The notes: a model not told the origin generated them from the letters alone. A stretch of 64,000 nt of DNA from Kentomonas sorsogonicus (GCA_030347455.1 JAQOSZ010000300.1:379501-443500); one strand, 5' to 3'; positions 9,472 to 20,223 are shown, numbered from the stretch's first letter. Translations and numbers: made by a program.

Positions 9472-10770
9472 ATGCGCTCAGGGGGATCCAAGGTGTCGTT
9501 CGTGGTGGATTGCGGGCGCTACTCCACCAAAATGGCTCGCATCTCCTCCAAGAGCGTCGTCAGCCTCAAGGAGATTCCCAACGACACTTCGATTATTTCT
9601 GCCTCCGTGGATGATTCAGCAGGCAGAGCCGCGGCTGCGGCGCTGGAGGCGGCGACGGCACCCCGGGACGCGGGCGCGCTGCCGGCGCAGCTGTCGCGCG
9701 CGCTCGACGGCGCCGTCGGCGAGGACGAGTCGCTGACGCTGCTGCTGCTGCTGGACACGCTGGCGCCGCAGACGCACCGCGCGGCGCTGCTGCAGCACGC
9801 CTTCGAGGCAGCCGGGGCGCAGCGCGTGTACATGGGCTTCTCGGGGGCCGCCGCGCTTTTTGCCGCGGCGGCCACGAGCGGCGTGGCGGTGGACATTGGC
9901 TACGGGGCGGCGCGGCTAACTCCGGTGGTGGGCGGAGCGCCGGAGGTGCGTCAGGCGGTGGAGCTGCCGCTGCTGGGGGCCGCGCAGGTGGACGCGGCGA
10001 TTGTGGCGGAGTACCCGCAGCTGCTGAGCGGGCTGGGACTAGTGAAAGAGGCCAGTGGGGTGGGCGACCGCGACGAGGTCGAGAACAAGATCAAGCTGAC
10101 CGAAAACGAGGAGGAGGAGGGAGGAAGTAAGGAGAGCAGTGGCTCTATTCTTTCTCTTCTGCACTCATTCAAGACCCAGTTCAACGGTCCGGCGTCGGAG
10201 GACGCGGGAGGCAGCGCCACGTTCACGTTGCCTGACGGCAACACCTTTAGTATTGAGCCACACAGTGTTCGCGAGTTTCATGAGCACCTGCACCGCGTCC
10301 CCCGCCGGAGGGGCGAGCAGGCGTTGGGGCCGGAGGCGGCGCATGTCAGGCGCACCCCTCCAACAACCCTCGCCAACTGCCTCGGCCAGGGTATCGCGGA
10401 GGCATTCTTCACACTCATGACGCAGATGGCCCCAGAGTACCCTCAACTCTTCGCTGGGGGCCCGGCCGCGACGGCGTCCGCGCCGAGCACATCAGAGGCG
10501 CGCGGCAACTGGGTGCTGTGCGGGGCGTCGGCGGCGGCGCCGGGCCTCCGGGAGTCGCTGCGACTTCGCCTGTCATCCCTGGGTGCGCGAAGCTTGCTCG
10601 GCTGCGAGGCGTGTCTGCTGCCGCTGGCGAATCCTGCGACGGCGGCGGTGGAGGGCGGCATCGCGCTGTCACAGCTGAGCACGCTGAAGGGCATGTGCGC
10701 CACGCGCGAGGACTACGAGGAACAGGGCCCCGAACGCTGTGTACACAACAAGGTGGTCGACTCGCGTTAG
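9472..10770 (+). CDS. Divergent actin-related protein
   Basis: A 432-residue actin-fold protein. The phosphate-1-like start is VSFVVDCGRYSTKMA. The second nucleotide loop region is VAVDIGYGAARLTPVVGG at about 137-155, equivalent to actin's VLDSGDGVTHTVPIYEG. The C-terminus GGIALSQLSTLKGM followed by REDYEEQGPE matches actin's GGSILASLSTFxxMWIxKxEYDExGP. The usual actin DNase-loop and many nucleotide contacts are not recognisable, and an acidic Glu/Ser-rich insert sits near 195-225. It may therefore be an Arp-like or chromatin-complex actin-related protein rather than actin. The ATG at 9472 is chosen because the polypyrimidine/AG acceptor at 9396 excludes upstream starts. Confidence 0.72.
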   Translation: MRSGGSKVSFVVDCGRYSTKMARISSKSVVSLKEIPNDTSIISASVDDSAGRAAAAALEAATAPRDAGALPAQLSRALDGAVGEDESLTLLLLLDTLAPQTHRAALLQHAFEAAGAQRVYMGFSGAAALFAAAATSGVAVDIGYGAARLTPVVGGAPEVRQAVELPLLGAAQVDAAIVAEYPQLLSGLGLVKEASGVGDRDEVENKIKLTENEEEEGGSKESSGSILSLLHSFKTQFNGPASEDAGGSATFTLPDGNTFSIEPHSVREFHEHLHRVPRRRGEQALGPEAAHVRRTPPTTLANCLGQGIAEAFFTLMTQMAPEYPQLFAGGPAATASAPSTSEARGNWVLCGASAAAPGLRESLRLRLSSLGARSLLGCEACLLPLANPATAAVEGGIALSQLSTLKGMCATREDYEEQGPERCVHNKVVDSR

Positions 10771-11390
10771 GGAACAGAAGCGACATGAAAAAATATGCGA
10801 GAGGAGGAGAGCCAATGGCGTGCTGTTCATCTTCACATTCTACGTTGAACATCAGATTTAAAAAAAAAGTCATCGACTGCTTTACATTTACGTCACCTAC
10901 TCCCTCCCTCCCTCTCTCTCTCTCTCTCTCCCTTCACATCACTGCTCTACTTCATCTCTTAGTATTGTACGACGTACAGATTTTCACAGATTACGGAGTC
11001 GGATTTGGACATTGATGATTATTACTGCTTTTTTTTTCTGGTGGTGTTGGTGTTGTTGTTGCTGTTGTGCAATCGAGTAAGATGAAACAATAATAATCAG
11101 TACACGACAGTGTCTGTTGAGGGCGGGTTAGCAATCATAGTCGATTTGAAAGAGCGCAGTGCCTTCATCACTGACTCTAACCCTGCTTTGTCTGAAGTGT
11201 CCTGACACGTAATTAGCAAACTCCGTATCTCGCCGTCCTTTCCACCAACTCATTGCCTACCTATTCGATGTGTAGTACATACAGAATACTCTTTCTAAAC
11301 AATCGAACATTGGCTTCAGGAGATATCACACGCCTTCTCACAGCCCCTCCCTCCTCTTCTCTCATCCTCTGTATTTACGCAGCATACCCC
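10771..11390 (+). other. Intergenic spacer
   Basis: A 0.62-kb spacer with a (CT)n tract near 10907-10931 and T-runs. It ends in the polypyrimidine tract at 11342-11371 and an AG at 11381-11382, nine bases before the next ATG. No gene is seen. Confidence 0.5.
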
Positions 11391-11938
11391 ATGAGGATCT
11401 TCAGACGAATGGCGCGTGCGGCGCGGGCACGATTGGACCTGGCGCGCGCGCGTGCGCACCTGCGCGGGGCGAGCGACCACGAGCTGCTGGGGCGCTACTG
11501 TGGGCTTCTGATGTTTCCCTTTATCATCTACGTTTGCATTGGCAACATGAGTGGCTACTCGCGGGACCGCATCCAGCGCTCCCTTCCTCCCTCCGTCACG
11601 GGGGCGCTGGCGCTATCGCTGGCGACGGCAACGGCAACGGCAACGGTAGCGGGACCCAACAAGGTGGGAAGACTGCATAGGACACGTGTTCTCTGCGCTA
11701 CAATGAATTCCTTGATATTTTTATTTTTGCCACTCGAACTGCTTGCATCATCTTCACATTATTACTGTTCTTTTTCTTTTCTTTTTTAAAATTTAGTATG
11801 GACTTACTTCTGTCATATCTACATGTACACATTTTCTGATATATATTTGCTTTGCTGACGTCTGTGCAGGTGCAGCCCCGGGTGAATTGCCTTTGGACCG
11901 CAAGTAAATCTGTTGTTTATTTTCTTCATATTGAATGA
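11391..11938 (+). CDS. Small basic membrane protein, possibly with a cis-spliced intron
   Basis: Not recognised. The GC-rich coding stretch begins at ATG 11391, directly behind a polypyrimidine/AG acceptor at 11381-11382. It encodes an Arg/Ala-rich amphipathic N-terminus, one hydrophobic segment (about 41-52, around GLLMFPFIIYVCIG) and a tail with Ala-Thr repeats. Read through, the frame stays open to a stop at 11787-11789 (132 aa), but composition turns AT-rich at about 11690, unlike any other gene end here. A second GC-rich island at 11870-11914 follows TTTGCTGAC and a CAG. Joining AAG at 11663 to 11870 keeps frame and ends at 11936-11938. The coordinates give this spliced model; the unspliced alternative is 11391-11789. 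An N-terminus rich in Arg and a single span suggest a mitochondrial membrane protein, but that is inference. Confidence 0.45.
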
Positions 11939-12209
11939 GTATATCTTCTCACTTTTATCTGCCTATGATTCCTTCCGCTTTTGTAATCTTTTTTTCTTGA
12001 AAAGGATAATAGTTAACACGAGGAAAACACACATTCTCCTCTCTTTTCGTTGTACATATATATACATATTTAATTTTGGTGGCCTCAGTTTAGACACAGC
12101 ATCGACATACCCTCCTTTCTTACGGGGGTTTCTTTTTTCAAGGTTGAAAGAAGAAAACAAACAAACAACAATACTAATAACAACAACAACACTCCAACAG
12201 ACGTAAGCC
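11939..12209 (+). other. Short spacer with splice acceptor
   Basis: AT-rich spacer with a pyrimidine tract at about 12129-12139 and the AG at 12141-12142, giving a 5' UTR of about 67 bases for the IFT56 gene. Confidence 0.5.
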
Positions 12210-13916
12210 ATGATCACCACCGCGGGCCGCGTCAAGCGAAAGAACCAGAGCTCGAGCAGCGGGAACAAGCAGCAGCAGCAGCGGCAGACGCCGGCGGAGC
12301 AGCTGGAGGACGCGCTGCAGGCGCGCGACTTCTCAAAGGCGACGACGATGCTGGAGTTCTTCAAGAGCGCCGGCGAGTCGCTCGGGGAGCTGCCCATCAA
12401 CCCCTGGCTTGCCTACTCGGCGTTCCACATGAACGACGTCACCAAGGCGATCGAGGTGTACAAGGACATCCTCGCGCAGGACTCGTGCGACCCGATGAAC
12501 TACCTCTACCTCGGCTGCTGCCACTTCCTCAACGGGTCGTACAAGGAGGCGCAGGAGGCGGCGCTGCGCGGCCCCGACTGCCCCCTGCAGACGCGTCTGC
12601 TCTTCCAGATATCGCAGCGCACGCAGGACGAGGAGCAGCTGATGCGCTACCACCAGAAGCTGCAGAACACCGTCGAGGACCAGCTCTGCCTCGCCTCGGC
12701 GCAGTACGCGCGCACGCACTATCAGGAGGCCATCGAGGTCTTCAAGCGCATCCTCCTGCAGACGCGCGACTACCTAGCCCTCAACGTCTACGTGGCCATG
12801 TGCTACTTCAAGATGGACTACTACGAGGTGAGCCTGGAGGTGCTCAACATCTACCTCCAGACGTACGCCAACAGCGCCGTCGCGATCAACCTCAAGGCGT
12901 GCAACCACTACCGCCTGTACAACGGCAACGCGGCCGAGGCGGAGCTCAAAGTACTCATCGACCTCCACCGCACCACCTACAACGTCGAGCAGGACATTGT
13001 GAAGCACAACCTCGTCGTCTTCCGCAACGGCGAGGACGCGCTGCAGGTGCTGCCGCCGATGCTCAACGTCGGCATTCCCGAGGCCCGGCTGAACCTCATC
13101 ATCTACCACCTGCGCAACGACCAGATCAACGAGGCGTACGAGCTCATCAAGGACGTCGAGCCGACGATGCCGCCCGAGTACATCATCAAGGCGGTCGTCT
13201 ACGCCTACGTCGGGCAGCAGCTCGACTCGGCCGACCACCTCAAGATCAGCCGCGAGTACTTCAACTTCATCGGCTCGGCGCCCTCCGAGTGCGACACCAT
13301 CCCCGGCCGCCAGTGCATGGCCTCCTACTACTTCTTGATGCGCGACTTTGTCAACGTGCTCGTCTACCTCAAGTCGGTGAAGCCCTACTTCCCCAACGAC
13401 GACACCTTCCTCTACTCGTACGGCATCGCGTGCGCCGGCACCGGCGACTACGCCGAGGCGGAGGACGCCCTGACCGCCGTCCGCTCCGAGAAGATCCGCG
13501 CCGAGTTCAGCTACACGAGCTGGCTCGTGCGCACCCACATCATGAACCGCCACGCCAAGAAGGCGTGGGACATCTACCTCAAGATGGAGACGAGCGAGTC
13601 CATCGGCATCCTGCGCCTCATGGCCAACGACTGCTACCGCACCGGTGCCTTCTACTACGCCGCCAAGGCCTTTGACGTGCTCGAGCGCCTCGACACCGAC
13701 ACCGAGTACATCGAGGGCAAGAAGGGCTCCTGCGTCGGCGTCTTCCAGCAGGTCTTCGCCGGCGACGAGGAGGCCGACACGCTCTTCGACGTCATCAAGA
13801 TGGTCGAGAACAGCGCGCAGATCCACAGCGAGGACAAGCGCCTCTCTGAGGAGTTCGCCTCCATGGGGCGTCTCATGAAGGACTGGGCCAAGGAGAAGAA
13901 AATCCGCCGCCGTTAA
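12210..13916 (+). CDS. IFT56: Intraflagellar transport protein 56 (TTC26/DYF-13)
   Basis: A 568-residue tetratricopeptide protein, close to the 554-residue length of animal TTC26. Family phrases are conserved almost word for word: [40 protein letters not shown] and [18 protein letters not shown]-like helices run from about 30 to 550, preceded by a basic Gln-rich N-terminus and ending in a Lys/Arg-rich tail. IFT56 is a peripheral IFT-B subunit needed for loading selected axonemal cargo; in trypanosomes it is known as PIFTC3/DYF-13. It acts in the flagellar matrix. The start is the first ATG after the acceptor at 12142. Confidence 0.96.
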   Translation: MITTAGRVKRKNQSSSSGNKQQQQRQTPAEQLEDALQARDFSKATTMLEFFKSAGESLGELPINPWLAYSAFHMNDVTKAIEVYKDILAQDSCDPMNYLYLGCCHFLNGSYKEAQEAALRGPDCPLQTRLLFQISQRTQDEEQLMRYHQKLQNTVEDQLCLASAQYARTHYQEAIEVFKRILLQTRDYLALNVYVAMCYFKMDYYEVSLEVLNIYLQTYANSAVAINLKACNHYRLYNGNAAEAELKVLIDLHRTTYNVEQDIVKHNLVVFRNGEDALQVLPPMLNVGIPEARLNLIIYHLRNDQINEAYELIKDVEPTMPPEYIIKAVVYAYVGQQLDSADHLKISREYFNFIGSAPSECDTIPGRQCMASYYFLMRDFVNVLVYLKSVKPYFPNDDTFLYSYGIACAGTGDYAEAEDALTAVRSEKIRAEFSYTSWLVRTHIMNRHAKKAWDIYLKMETSESIGILRLMANDCYRTGAFYYAAKAFDVLERLDTDTEYIEGKKGSCVGVFQQVFAGDEEADTLFDVIKMVENSAQIHSEDKRLSEEFASMGRLMKDWAKEKKIRRR

Positions 13917-15574
13917 TCTGGTGGTAGAGGCGACTTGGCCAGTTGTGTTTTTTTTTTTTATTTTGCTTCTCCTTTTTTTTTCCGACTTTTCCCCCCTACA
14001 TTATTTTAGAGCTCTTGTGTTTTGCGAGTTTCCCTGCCTCTTTTTTTTTTTTTTTTTTTTTGTAGCTACTGTTGATGCTGTTTTGTCTGCTTCTTTTTGG
14101 ATTCGTTACGCACGTGCAGGAACCTATGCTCCATGAATGTATCAGGCAAACAGTAGAAACTCAAAAAAAAAAAAGAAGTTTGCGACCCTTAGCACGAGCC
14201 TTACGTTTACGTGCCCTCTCTGTCTGTTTTCACTTCCTGTTTGTCTGACTCTCTCTCTCTCTTTGCGCTTTATCTATCTCTCACGGTGTGATGCTAACTG
14301 ATTTATTATTATCTCGATTTTGGCGAGAGCAAAGGAAACTAACGGGCGTGTGACCACCGTGTATATGTACATATATATTTTCTTTATCTCAAAATAGAGT
14401 TTTCGACGTTGAAATCACGCGTATTTGCTATCTCTCACAGACACAGACACACTGACTCTCTCTCTCTCTCTCTATCTCTATCTGTTTCGTTTGTGCATTC
14501 ATGCGTTGTGTCTATTTCACCGCACACGAAAAAAACAATATATTCACGCAGATGTACACTCGTCCGTGTGTCTGTGTCTGACCCTTCTTCATAGTACAGT
14601 TTTTTGAAAGTACAACAACAACAACAAAAAAAATTCACAGTGCGAGACCAGTACATGTGCCGTTTGAGGAAACAAACAATAATGCTGCTGCGTTACGTTG
14701 ACAAGGCATCAAAAAGAGAACTGCGTCAAGCTGAGGAAAACACTTGTAACACCTAATCACAAGTGGATTCTTCTTGGCTTACTTTTTACGCACTGATACC
14801 TTCAACAGTGAACCACTTCTTGTGTTGTTTTGTTTGCTTTTCTTCCATTCAATGCTACTTAGATCTGAGGGATTGGTCGTCGTCCAACTTCATCTCACTC
14901 CTTACCTGTTCGTCTTCCATACCTTTCCCACTTCTTTGCAGTACGATCATAGGAAGAGCTGCACACACCGCGCAAAGTGGAGGAAGCAGGCATCCCTGTC
15001 TTTTCAGAGTGTTAGAAGGTTATAACTCGCCCTCATACTTCCATATATCCCCCCACACCAACACGAAAACGAGACGCAGCATTTTTCATACGCAGGCGCG
15101 CACTCTCCCTGACCTCAAACCACACACAACAAGATTGAGTAGTCTATTTTGTATTGTCACTTCTTATTTTTACTTAGTAAACGTTATCTTTCCAGGTTAC
15201 CTCTGTTCTTACATATTTTTTGTTCATTCTTTTTCATAATTAACTTTACCTCTTTTCAATTAAGAGAACAGACTTTTAAAAACTGCAATCGATATCTATC
15301 TGGTCTTTTTCTTCTATTTTTCTTTTTTCATTATCATCATCTGTTATTAATTAACTATCACCTTAATATTATTTCATCGGTAGCAGCACGTTTTATTTCC
15401 CGCATATATACATTTTTAATCTCCTGTTCTCCTGCTATATTTGTAACTATTTTTTTCCTCTTCTTTTCATCACCGAGTCATCAACTCACGTGGAATACCT
15501 TCTCATCTCTTCTCATCTAGTCCCCCTCCCCCCACCCACCCCACCTCCCACACACACACGCACAGACGGTTACA
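13917..15574 (+). other. Long gene-free spacer
   Basis: A 1.66-kb AT-rich spacer, the longest single-copy gap in the window before the array. It contains T-runs (about 14041-14060), (CT)n tracts at about 14250-14262 and 14455-14473, and a pyrimidine-rich tract at 15500-15518. The last ends in TAG (AG at 15519-15520), the likely acceptor for the mitoferrin gene. Open frames here are low-complexity; I see no gene. Confidence 0.5.
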
Positions 15575-16561
15575 ATGAGTCAACACACCGTATCGGCTTC
15601 TGGGGGTAGTAGTGGTGCCGGTAGCAGCAGCAGCAGCAGCAGCGGCGGCGGCGGTGGCGGTAGCTCGCAGGGAGAGAGCCCGGCGGTGGTTGGCGCGATA
15701 GAGGAACTGTGGCTGTCGCCGGACGAGCTGGTGGCCGGCGCCGTCGCCGGTTTCATGGAGCACTCCTGCATGTTCCCCTTCGACACTATCAAGACGCGCA
15801 TGCAGAGCGGGGCGAGCCCGAGCGTGGGGGCGGCGGTGCGGCAGCTGCTGCGGGAGGAGCGCGCCGCCCACCTGTACCGCGGCCTAGGGCCGGTGCTGAT
15901 CTCCGCCGTCCCCGCGCACGCCGCCTACTTTGGCGTCTACGAGGCGGTGAAGAGAGTCGCCGGCGACGGCAGCTCCAACGCCGGCATCGCGCTCGCCGCG
16001 TGCGCCGCGACGGCCGCCCACGACGGCGTCTCGACCCCCTTCGATGTGGTCAAGCAGCGGATGCAGATGGACAGGACGCGCAGCTTCAGCAGCAGCGCGC
16101 ACTGCATCCGCCGCCTGTACGCGCAGGAGGGGCTGGGGGCCTTCTTCGTCTCCCTGCCCACCACCATCGCGATGAACGTACCGCACTACGCCGCGTACTG
16201 GCTCACCTACGAGGCCGTCATGTCCCGCCGCCGCCGCGGCGCCCCGCGCGAGGCGGACGAGGAGGACACGGTGGGCTACATCGCGGGCGGCTTCCTCGCG
16301 GGCGCCGCCGCGTCCGTCGTCTCTTTCCCCCTCGATGCCGTCAAGACGCATCTGCAGCTGGGCCGCCGCAGCGCCACCGGCGGCAGGGTGGGCATCGTCG
16401 CGACACTTAGGGAACTGCTGGCGGCGCGCGGTCTCTCCGGCGTCTTTGCCGGCGTTGTCCCGCGCGTCATGTACACGGCGCCGTCGGGAGCGATCATGAT
16501 GGTCACCTACGAGACCGTCAAGTCCCTCCTTCCTAAGCCAGCCAGCGCGGCCTCCCGTTGA
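15575..16561 (+). CDS. MIT1: Mitoferrin-type mitochondrial iron carrier
   Basis: A 328-residue mitochondrial carrier family protein with three repeats. The signature motifs are PFDTIKTRMQ (from P68), PFDVVKQRMQ (from P155) and PLDAVKTHLQ (from P252). Mitoferrin-specific phrases are AGAVAGFMEHSCMFPFD in repeat one and LPTTIAMNVPHYAAY in repeat two, matching the MRS3/4-mitoferrin PTTxAMNxP signature. It would import ferrous iron across the inner mitochondrial membrane for heme and Fe-S cluster synthesis; the Leishmania orthologue is called LMIT1. The first 45 residues are a Ser/Gly-rich extension. The start follows the acceptor at 15520 by 54 bases. Confidence 0.92.
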   Translation: MSQHTVSASGGSSGAGSSSSSSSGGGGGGSSQGESPAVVGAIEELWLSPDELVAGAVAGFMEHSCMFPFDTIKTRMQSGASPSVGAAVRQLLREERAAHLYRGLGPVLISAVPAHAAYFGVYEAVKRVAGDGSSNAGIALAACAATAAHDGVSTPFDVVKQRMQMDRTRSFSSSAHCIRRLYAQEGLGAFFVSLPTTIAMNVPHYAAYWLTYEAVMSRRRRGAPREADEEDTVGYIAGGFLAGAAASVVSFPLDAVKTHLQLGRRSATGGRVGIVATLRELLAARGLSGVFAGVVPRVMYTAPSGAIMMVTYETVKSLLPKPASAASR

Positions 16562-16726
16562 GGCAAGGGGGAGGGGGGGGGGGGAGAGAGAGAAAGAGAG
16601 AGAGAGAGAGAGCCAGAGGTGAGGAGAGGTGGACCGCACGTCTGCGCTTTGGTCAAGGACTATATCGGTGGACCGATATTCAACTGGAATTAACTACTCG
16701 CAAGCGTCTTTAGTTGAACGCACTCT

Positions 16727-16769
<43 letters not shown>

Positions 16770-17316
16770 CACTGTCCTTCTTGTATTTGTTAGTGGCAGA
16801 AATTGCTCTTTTAATTCTCATAATAATTACTTTCTGACTTTACTTTTATGTTCACCAGTTTGCTTCCTTTTTTTCCCCCTCTTCCTTTTTCTGTTGTTAT
16901 TCACACATATCGTCTAAATGAATGTGCTCATTGGTGCGAGGTTTCGAGTGTCTCTCTCTGAGAAGGTGTTGTCGTGGATGCGCTCGCGCGTCGCTGTATT
17001 GTTTCGATTGATGTAACTCTAATCATCTCTGCTTTGTTGTTTCGTACTTTCTCTCTTTCACTCGCTCGCTTGTTCTGTTGTTTCGTCCTGTCCGTACTAC
17101 AATCTCAAATTACCCTTCCTGTCTATCCCCCCCCCCCTCTTACCTTCCGCGTCACTGTACTTCAAAAATCCCCATGTGTATGGAACCACAGTCCAGAGCT
17201 CCTCCAATAGAATCGTCTTGGCTCTCTATCGAGCACATTCAAAGAGAACACCATTCTGCATACTAGTGGAAACCTGAAATAAAGCTCTTTTAGTTTTTGC
17301 TTTTCCCAAAAATACC
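16562..17316 (+). other. Spacer with purine tract, then (CT)n tract
   Basis: Directly after the mitoferrin stop comes a pure purine run (16566-16612: poly-G then GA repeats), and 118 bases later a (CT)n tract at 16730-16768. A C-run at about 17128-17139 and an AG at 17190-17191 may serve the LRR gene. No gene is seen. Confidence 0.55.
16730..16768 (+). repeat. (CT)n microsatellite
   Basis: Uninterrupted CT dinucleotides. In the transcript the tract could pair with the GA run at 16585-16612, or act as the polypyrimidine tract that couples polyadenylation and trans-splicing. Confidence 0.8.
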
Positions 17317-19554
17317 ATGTCGTCGGGAGCGGAAGTCGCGCAGTCGCCGTCGCGACCCTTCTCGCCTGGCAGTCCCGGGGCTGCGGCCGCGCTGGAGGCG
17401 ACCGGCGAGCACAACTGGGGCGAGGGCTACGGAAACAGCGGCGACCCCAACGGCGGCTTTCCCGTCGACCTCGACGCCGACCTCTACGAGATCGAGCTGT
17501 ACAACTATAGGGCCACGCACGGCCGCGCCTTTCTCAAGGACCAGTCGATGGTCACGACGCAGCTACCCGTGCTGCTGCCAAAAGGGCTTCCCTACACCGC
17601 CAACTTCGTCTCCTTCGAGACGCTGCAGCAGCGCGGCGTGCTGGCGACGACCAAGGCGGAGGAGGTCTCCGTGACCGCCGACGAGCTGCACCTGCTGTAC
17701 CAGGCCAAGTGCGTCGACCAGGAGCTGGTGCCGTCGTGGGAGCGCGAGGTGCGCTTCATGGAGTTGGTCAGCGGCAGCTGCCGCGGCAACTTCTTCTCGC
17801 TGCCCGAGAACGGCTTCGGCGTGTGCAGCGCCGAGGCGATTGCGCACATCCTGTCGTCGAACACCGTCTACAGCGTGCTGGACCTGAGCGGGAACCGCCT
17901 GCGGGACGAGGGCGTCAAGCACATCGCGGAGCTCCTCAAAGTGAACCGCACCCTCGTTCACATCGACCTCAGCTCCAACGACATCGGCTTCGCCGGCGGG
18001 GTCGCCATCGCGACGGCGCTGCAGGAGAACTCCTCGATTGTGTCGCTCGACCTCGGCGCGCGCGCCGGCGTCAACGGCAACCACATCGGCATCCGCGGCG
18101 CCGAGGCGCTCGGGCAGCTCCTCAACAGCAACGAGGTGCTGTCGCGGCTCAACATCAGCAGCAACGGCCTCGGCCCCAACGGCCTCTCCTACATCGCGAC
18201 CGGCCTCAGCGCCAGCAACACCCTCACCTACCTCGACATCGCCGCCAACGGGCTCGGCTACGAGGGCGCCCGCATCGTCGCGACGATGCTCGAGTACGGC
18301 AAGCTGCGCACGCTCATCCTGCGGCGCAACTCGCTCACCGACAAGGGCGGCCGCGCCATCTTCCAGGCGATCAGCGACGCTATCGAGAGCGGCGCCGACG
18401 TGCTGGAGACGCTGGACGCGGAGGACAACGGGCTGGAGGCGGCGACGGCCAAGGCCATCCAGCGGGTGCTCTCCACCTCGACCGCCCTCCGGCACCTGCA
18501 GCTCTCCCACAACCTCCTCGGCGCCGGCACCAAGGACCTCGCGGAGGGGCTCGGCAACAACAAGCACCTCACCACGCTGACGCTGAGCGACTGCGGCATC
18601 CGCGAGGGCGACGGCGCGCCGCTCGGTAACGCGCTGCTCCTCAACTCCTCCCTGCAGCGCCTCGACCTCTCCAAGAACAAGCTCAAGAGCAAGGGCGTCA
18701 AGGACCTCTGCAAGGGCCTGAGCAACAACAAGGCGCTGCTCTCGCTCAACCTGCTCGGCAACAAGATCTCCGACGAGGGCGGCGAGGCGCTCGCGTCGAT
18801 GATTCTGACCAACGCGACGCTGCGGGAGCTGAACCTGCGGCGCAACGCCATGGGGAACGTGACGGCCGAGCTCATCAGCGAGAACCTGCGCACCAACCCG
18901 TGTCTCGAGAAGATGGACGTCGCGTACAACGACTTCTCCTACAAGTGCTTCATCAACATCCAAGGGCTGCTCGCCAAAAACGCGGAGGCGAACAAGCAGC
19001 AGGTGGTGCCGCGCCTGGCGAGCCAGATCGAGGCCCTCGCGCCCAAGGAGAAGGAGCTCGCGCAGGTGGAGGAGGAGATCGAGATGGAGAAGCGCATGAT
19101 CAAGGACCGCAACGAGCAGATGCTGCGCAAGAACGAGGAGGCGCGCGTCGTGCTGGAGAAGCTGCGCCGCGAGCTGATGGAGCTCGACAAGGTCCTCGAG
19201 AAGACCCGCGCCGCCTGCGACGCCGCCGAGGAAGAGTTCCGCCGCGCGGAGGACATCTACACCAACGAGACCGCCGCGCTCAAGGCCAAGAAGACCAACG
19301 TCGACACGCGCGTGCAGCAGGAGAAGGACAAGGCCGACCGCATGGTGCGCGACATGGAGCGCATGCGGCGGCAGATCAAGCAGATGGAGGAGGCCGAGAG
19401 GGAGCGCCTGGCGCCGTTGTTTAACGACCTCGCCGGCACCGAGGGCGACCGCGACCGCGAGGCCACCGACGCCAAGTACGAGGCGGAGAAGCTCGCCGCA
19501 ATGGAACTGCGCAAGAAGGAACTCGAGGCCGCCCTTGCCGGCAAGAAGAAGTGA
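17317..19554 (+). CDS. Leucine-rich repeat (RNase-inhibitor type) coiled-coil protein
   Basis: A 745-residue protein. An N-terminal region of about 180 residues has no recognised domain. About 13 ribonuclease-inhibitor-type LRRs follow from about 181 to 550, with the repeated pattern LxxLDLSxNxLxxxGVxxLAxxL (for example SVLDLSGNRLRDEGVKHIAE). From about 575 to 745 there is a long charged coiled coil rich in Glu, Lys and Arg. This LRR-plus-coil layout recalls cytoskeletal or flagellar proteins such as LRRC45 and nexin-dynein regulatory subunits, but I cannot assign an orthologue. No membrane segment or signal peptide is evident. Confidence 0.85.
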   Translation: MSSGAEVAQSPSRPFSPGSPGAAAALEATGEHNWGEGYGNSGDPNGGFPVDLDADLYEIELYNYRATHGRAFLKDQSMVTTQLPVLLPKGLPYTANFVSFETLQQRGVLATTKAEEVSVTADELHLLYQAKCVDQELVPSWEREVRFMELVSGSCRGNFFSLPENGFGVCSAEAIAHILSSNTVYSVLDLSGNRLRDEGVKHIAELLKVNRTLVHIDLSSNDIGFAGGVAIATALQENSSIVSLDLGARAGVNGNHIGIRGAEALGQLLNSNEVLSRLNISSNGLGPNGLSYIATGLSASNTLTYLDIAANGLGYEGARIVATMLEYGKLRTLILRRNSLTDKGGRAIFQAISDAIESGADVLETLDAEDNGLEAATAKAIQRVLSTSTALRHLQLSHNLLGAGTKDLAEGLGNNKHLTTLTLSDCGIREGDGAPLGNALLLNSSLQRLDLSKNKLKSKGVKDLCKGLSNNKALLSLNLLGNKISDEGGEALASMILTNATLRELNLRRNAMGNVTAELISENLRTNPCLEKMDVAYNDFSYKCFINIQGLLAKNAEANKQQVVPRLASQIEALAPKEKELAQVEEEIEMEKRMIKDRNEQMLRKNEEARVVLEKLRRELMELDKVLEKTRAACDAAEEEFRRAEDIYTNETAALKAKKTNVDTRVQQEKDKADRMVRDMERMRRQIKQMEEAERERLAPLFNDLAGTEGDRDREATDAKYEAEKLAAMELRKKELEAALAGKKK

Positions 19555-20223
19555 TCGTGATACACCTCGTGGGCGTATCTATTTCTTCTGCTTGCTAGGC
19601 TCTCTCTCGCTCGCTCTCTGTTGCTTTTTCTACCTCTCCGTTTTCCTGCTGTATCACTTTTTCCTTTGCTCTCATCCATTTTTATTATTGTTGTTAGTGT
19701 GCCACGACGGATGATTATACATATGTAAACTAATCTAATGTGCGTTATTCGAGAACGCAGCGCCGATGTACCGTTCTTTTTCTTTTCCCCCACTTCCCTC
19801 CCTTATCCGTGTGCCACTTTTCTGGTTTCCCACCGCTGTATTGCTCACCATCGAAAGTGCTTGTAATACATGGATGTTTGCGCAAAGACATGTTGTGTTT
19901 AGTTTTGCATACGTTTATTGCTGTTGTTTTTGTTGTTGTTGGTGTCTTTTTACCCTCTCATGAGATCTTTGGTACGAATCTCCGACGCCAGTATATTCGT
20001 TTCAGATTCGCGTTGCCTAACTTTTTATAGACTCTGCTTCCAGCTCTTCTTGAATGTGTGTTTGATTGTCTTCCCCGAATGTGTCTCTCGCTCCTTCCCA
20101 ACTCGTAATCACTTCCCCTTGCGTACCACCGACGTGTCTTCCCGTCTCCAGATCACCACACGAACTCACAAAGTATATATAAGCACTTGCTGTTGTTGTT
20201 ACCCCCCCCCCCTCGATTTGATT
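19555..20223 (+). other. Intergenic spacer
   Basis: A 0.67-kb spacer of T- and CT-rich sequence. CCCGTCTCCAG ending at 20151 (AG 20150-20151) is the likely spliced-leader acceptor for the LYAR-like gene. A C-run lies just before the ATG at about 20201-20212. No gene is seen. Confidence 0.5.
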
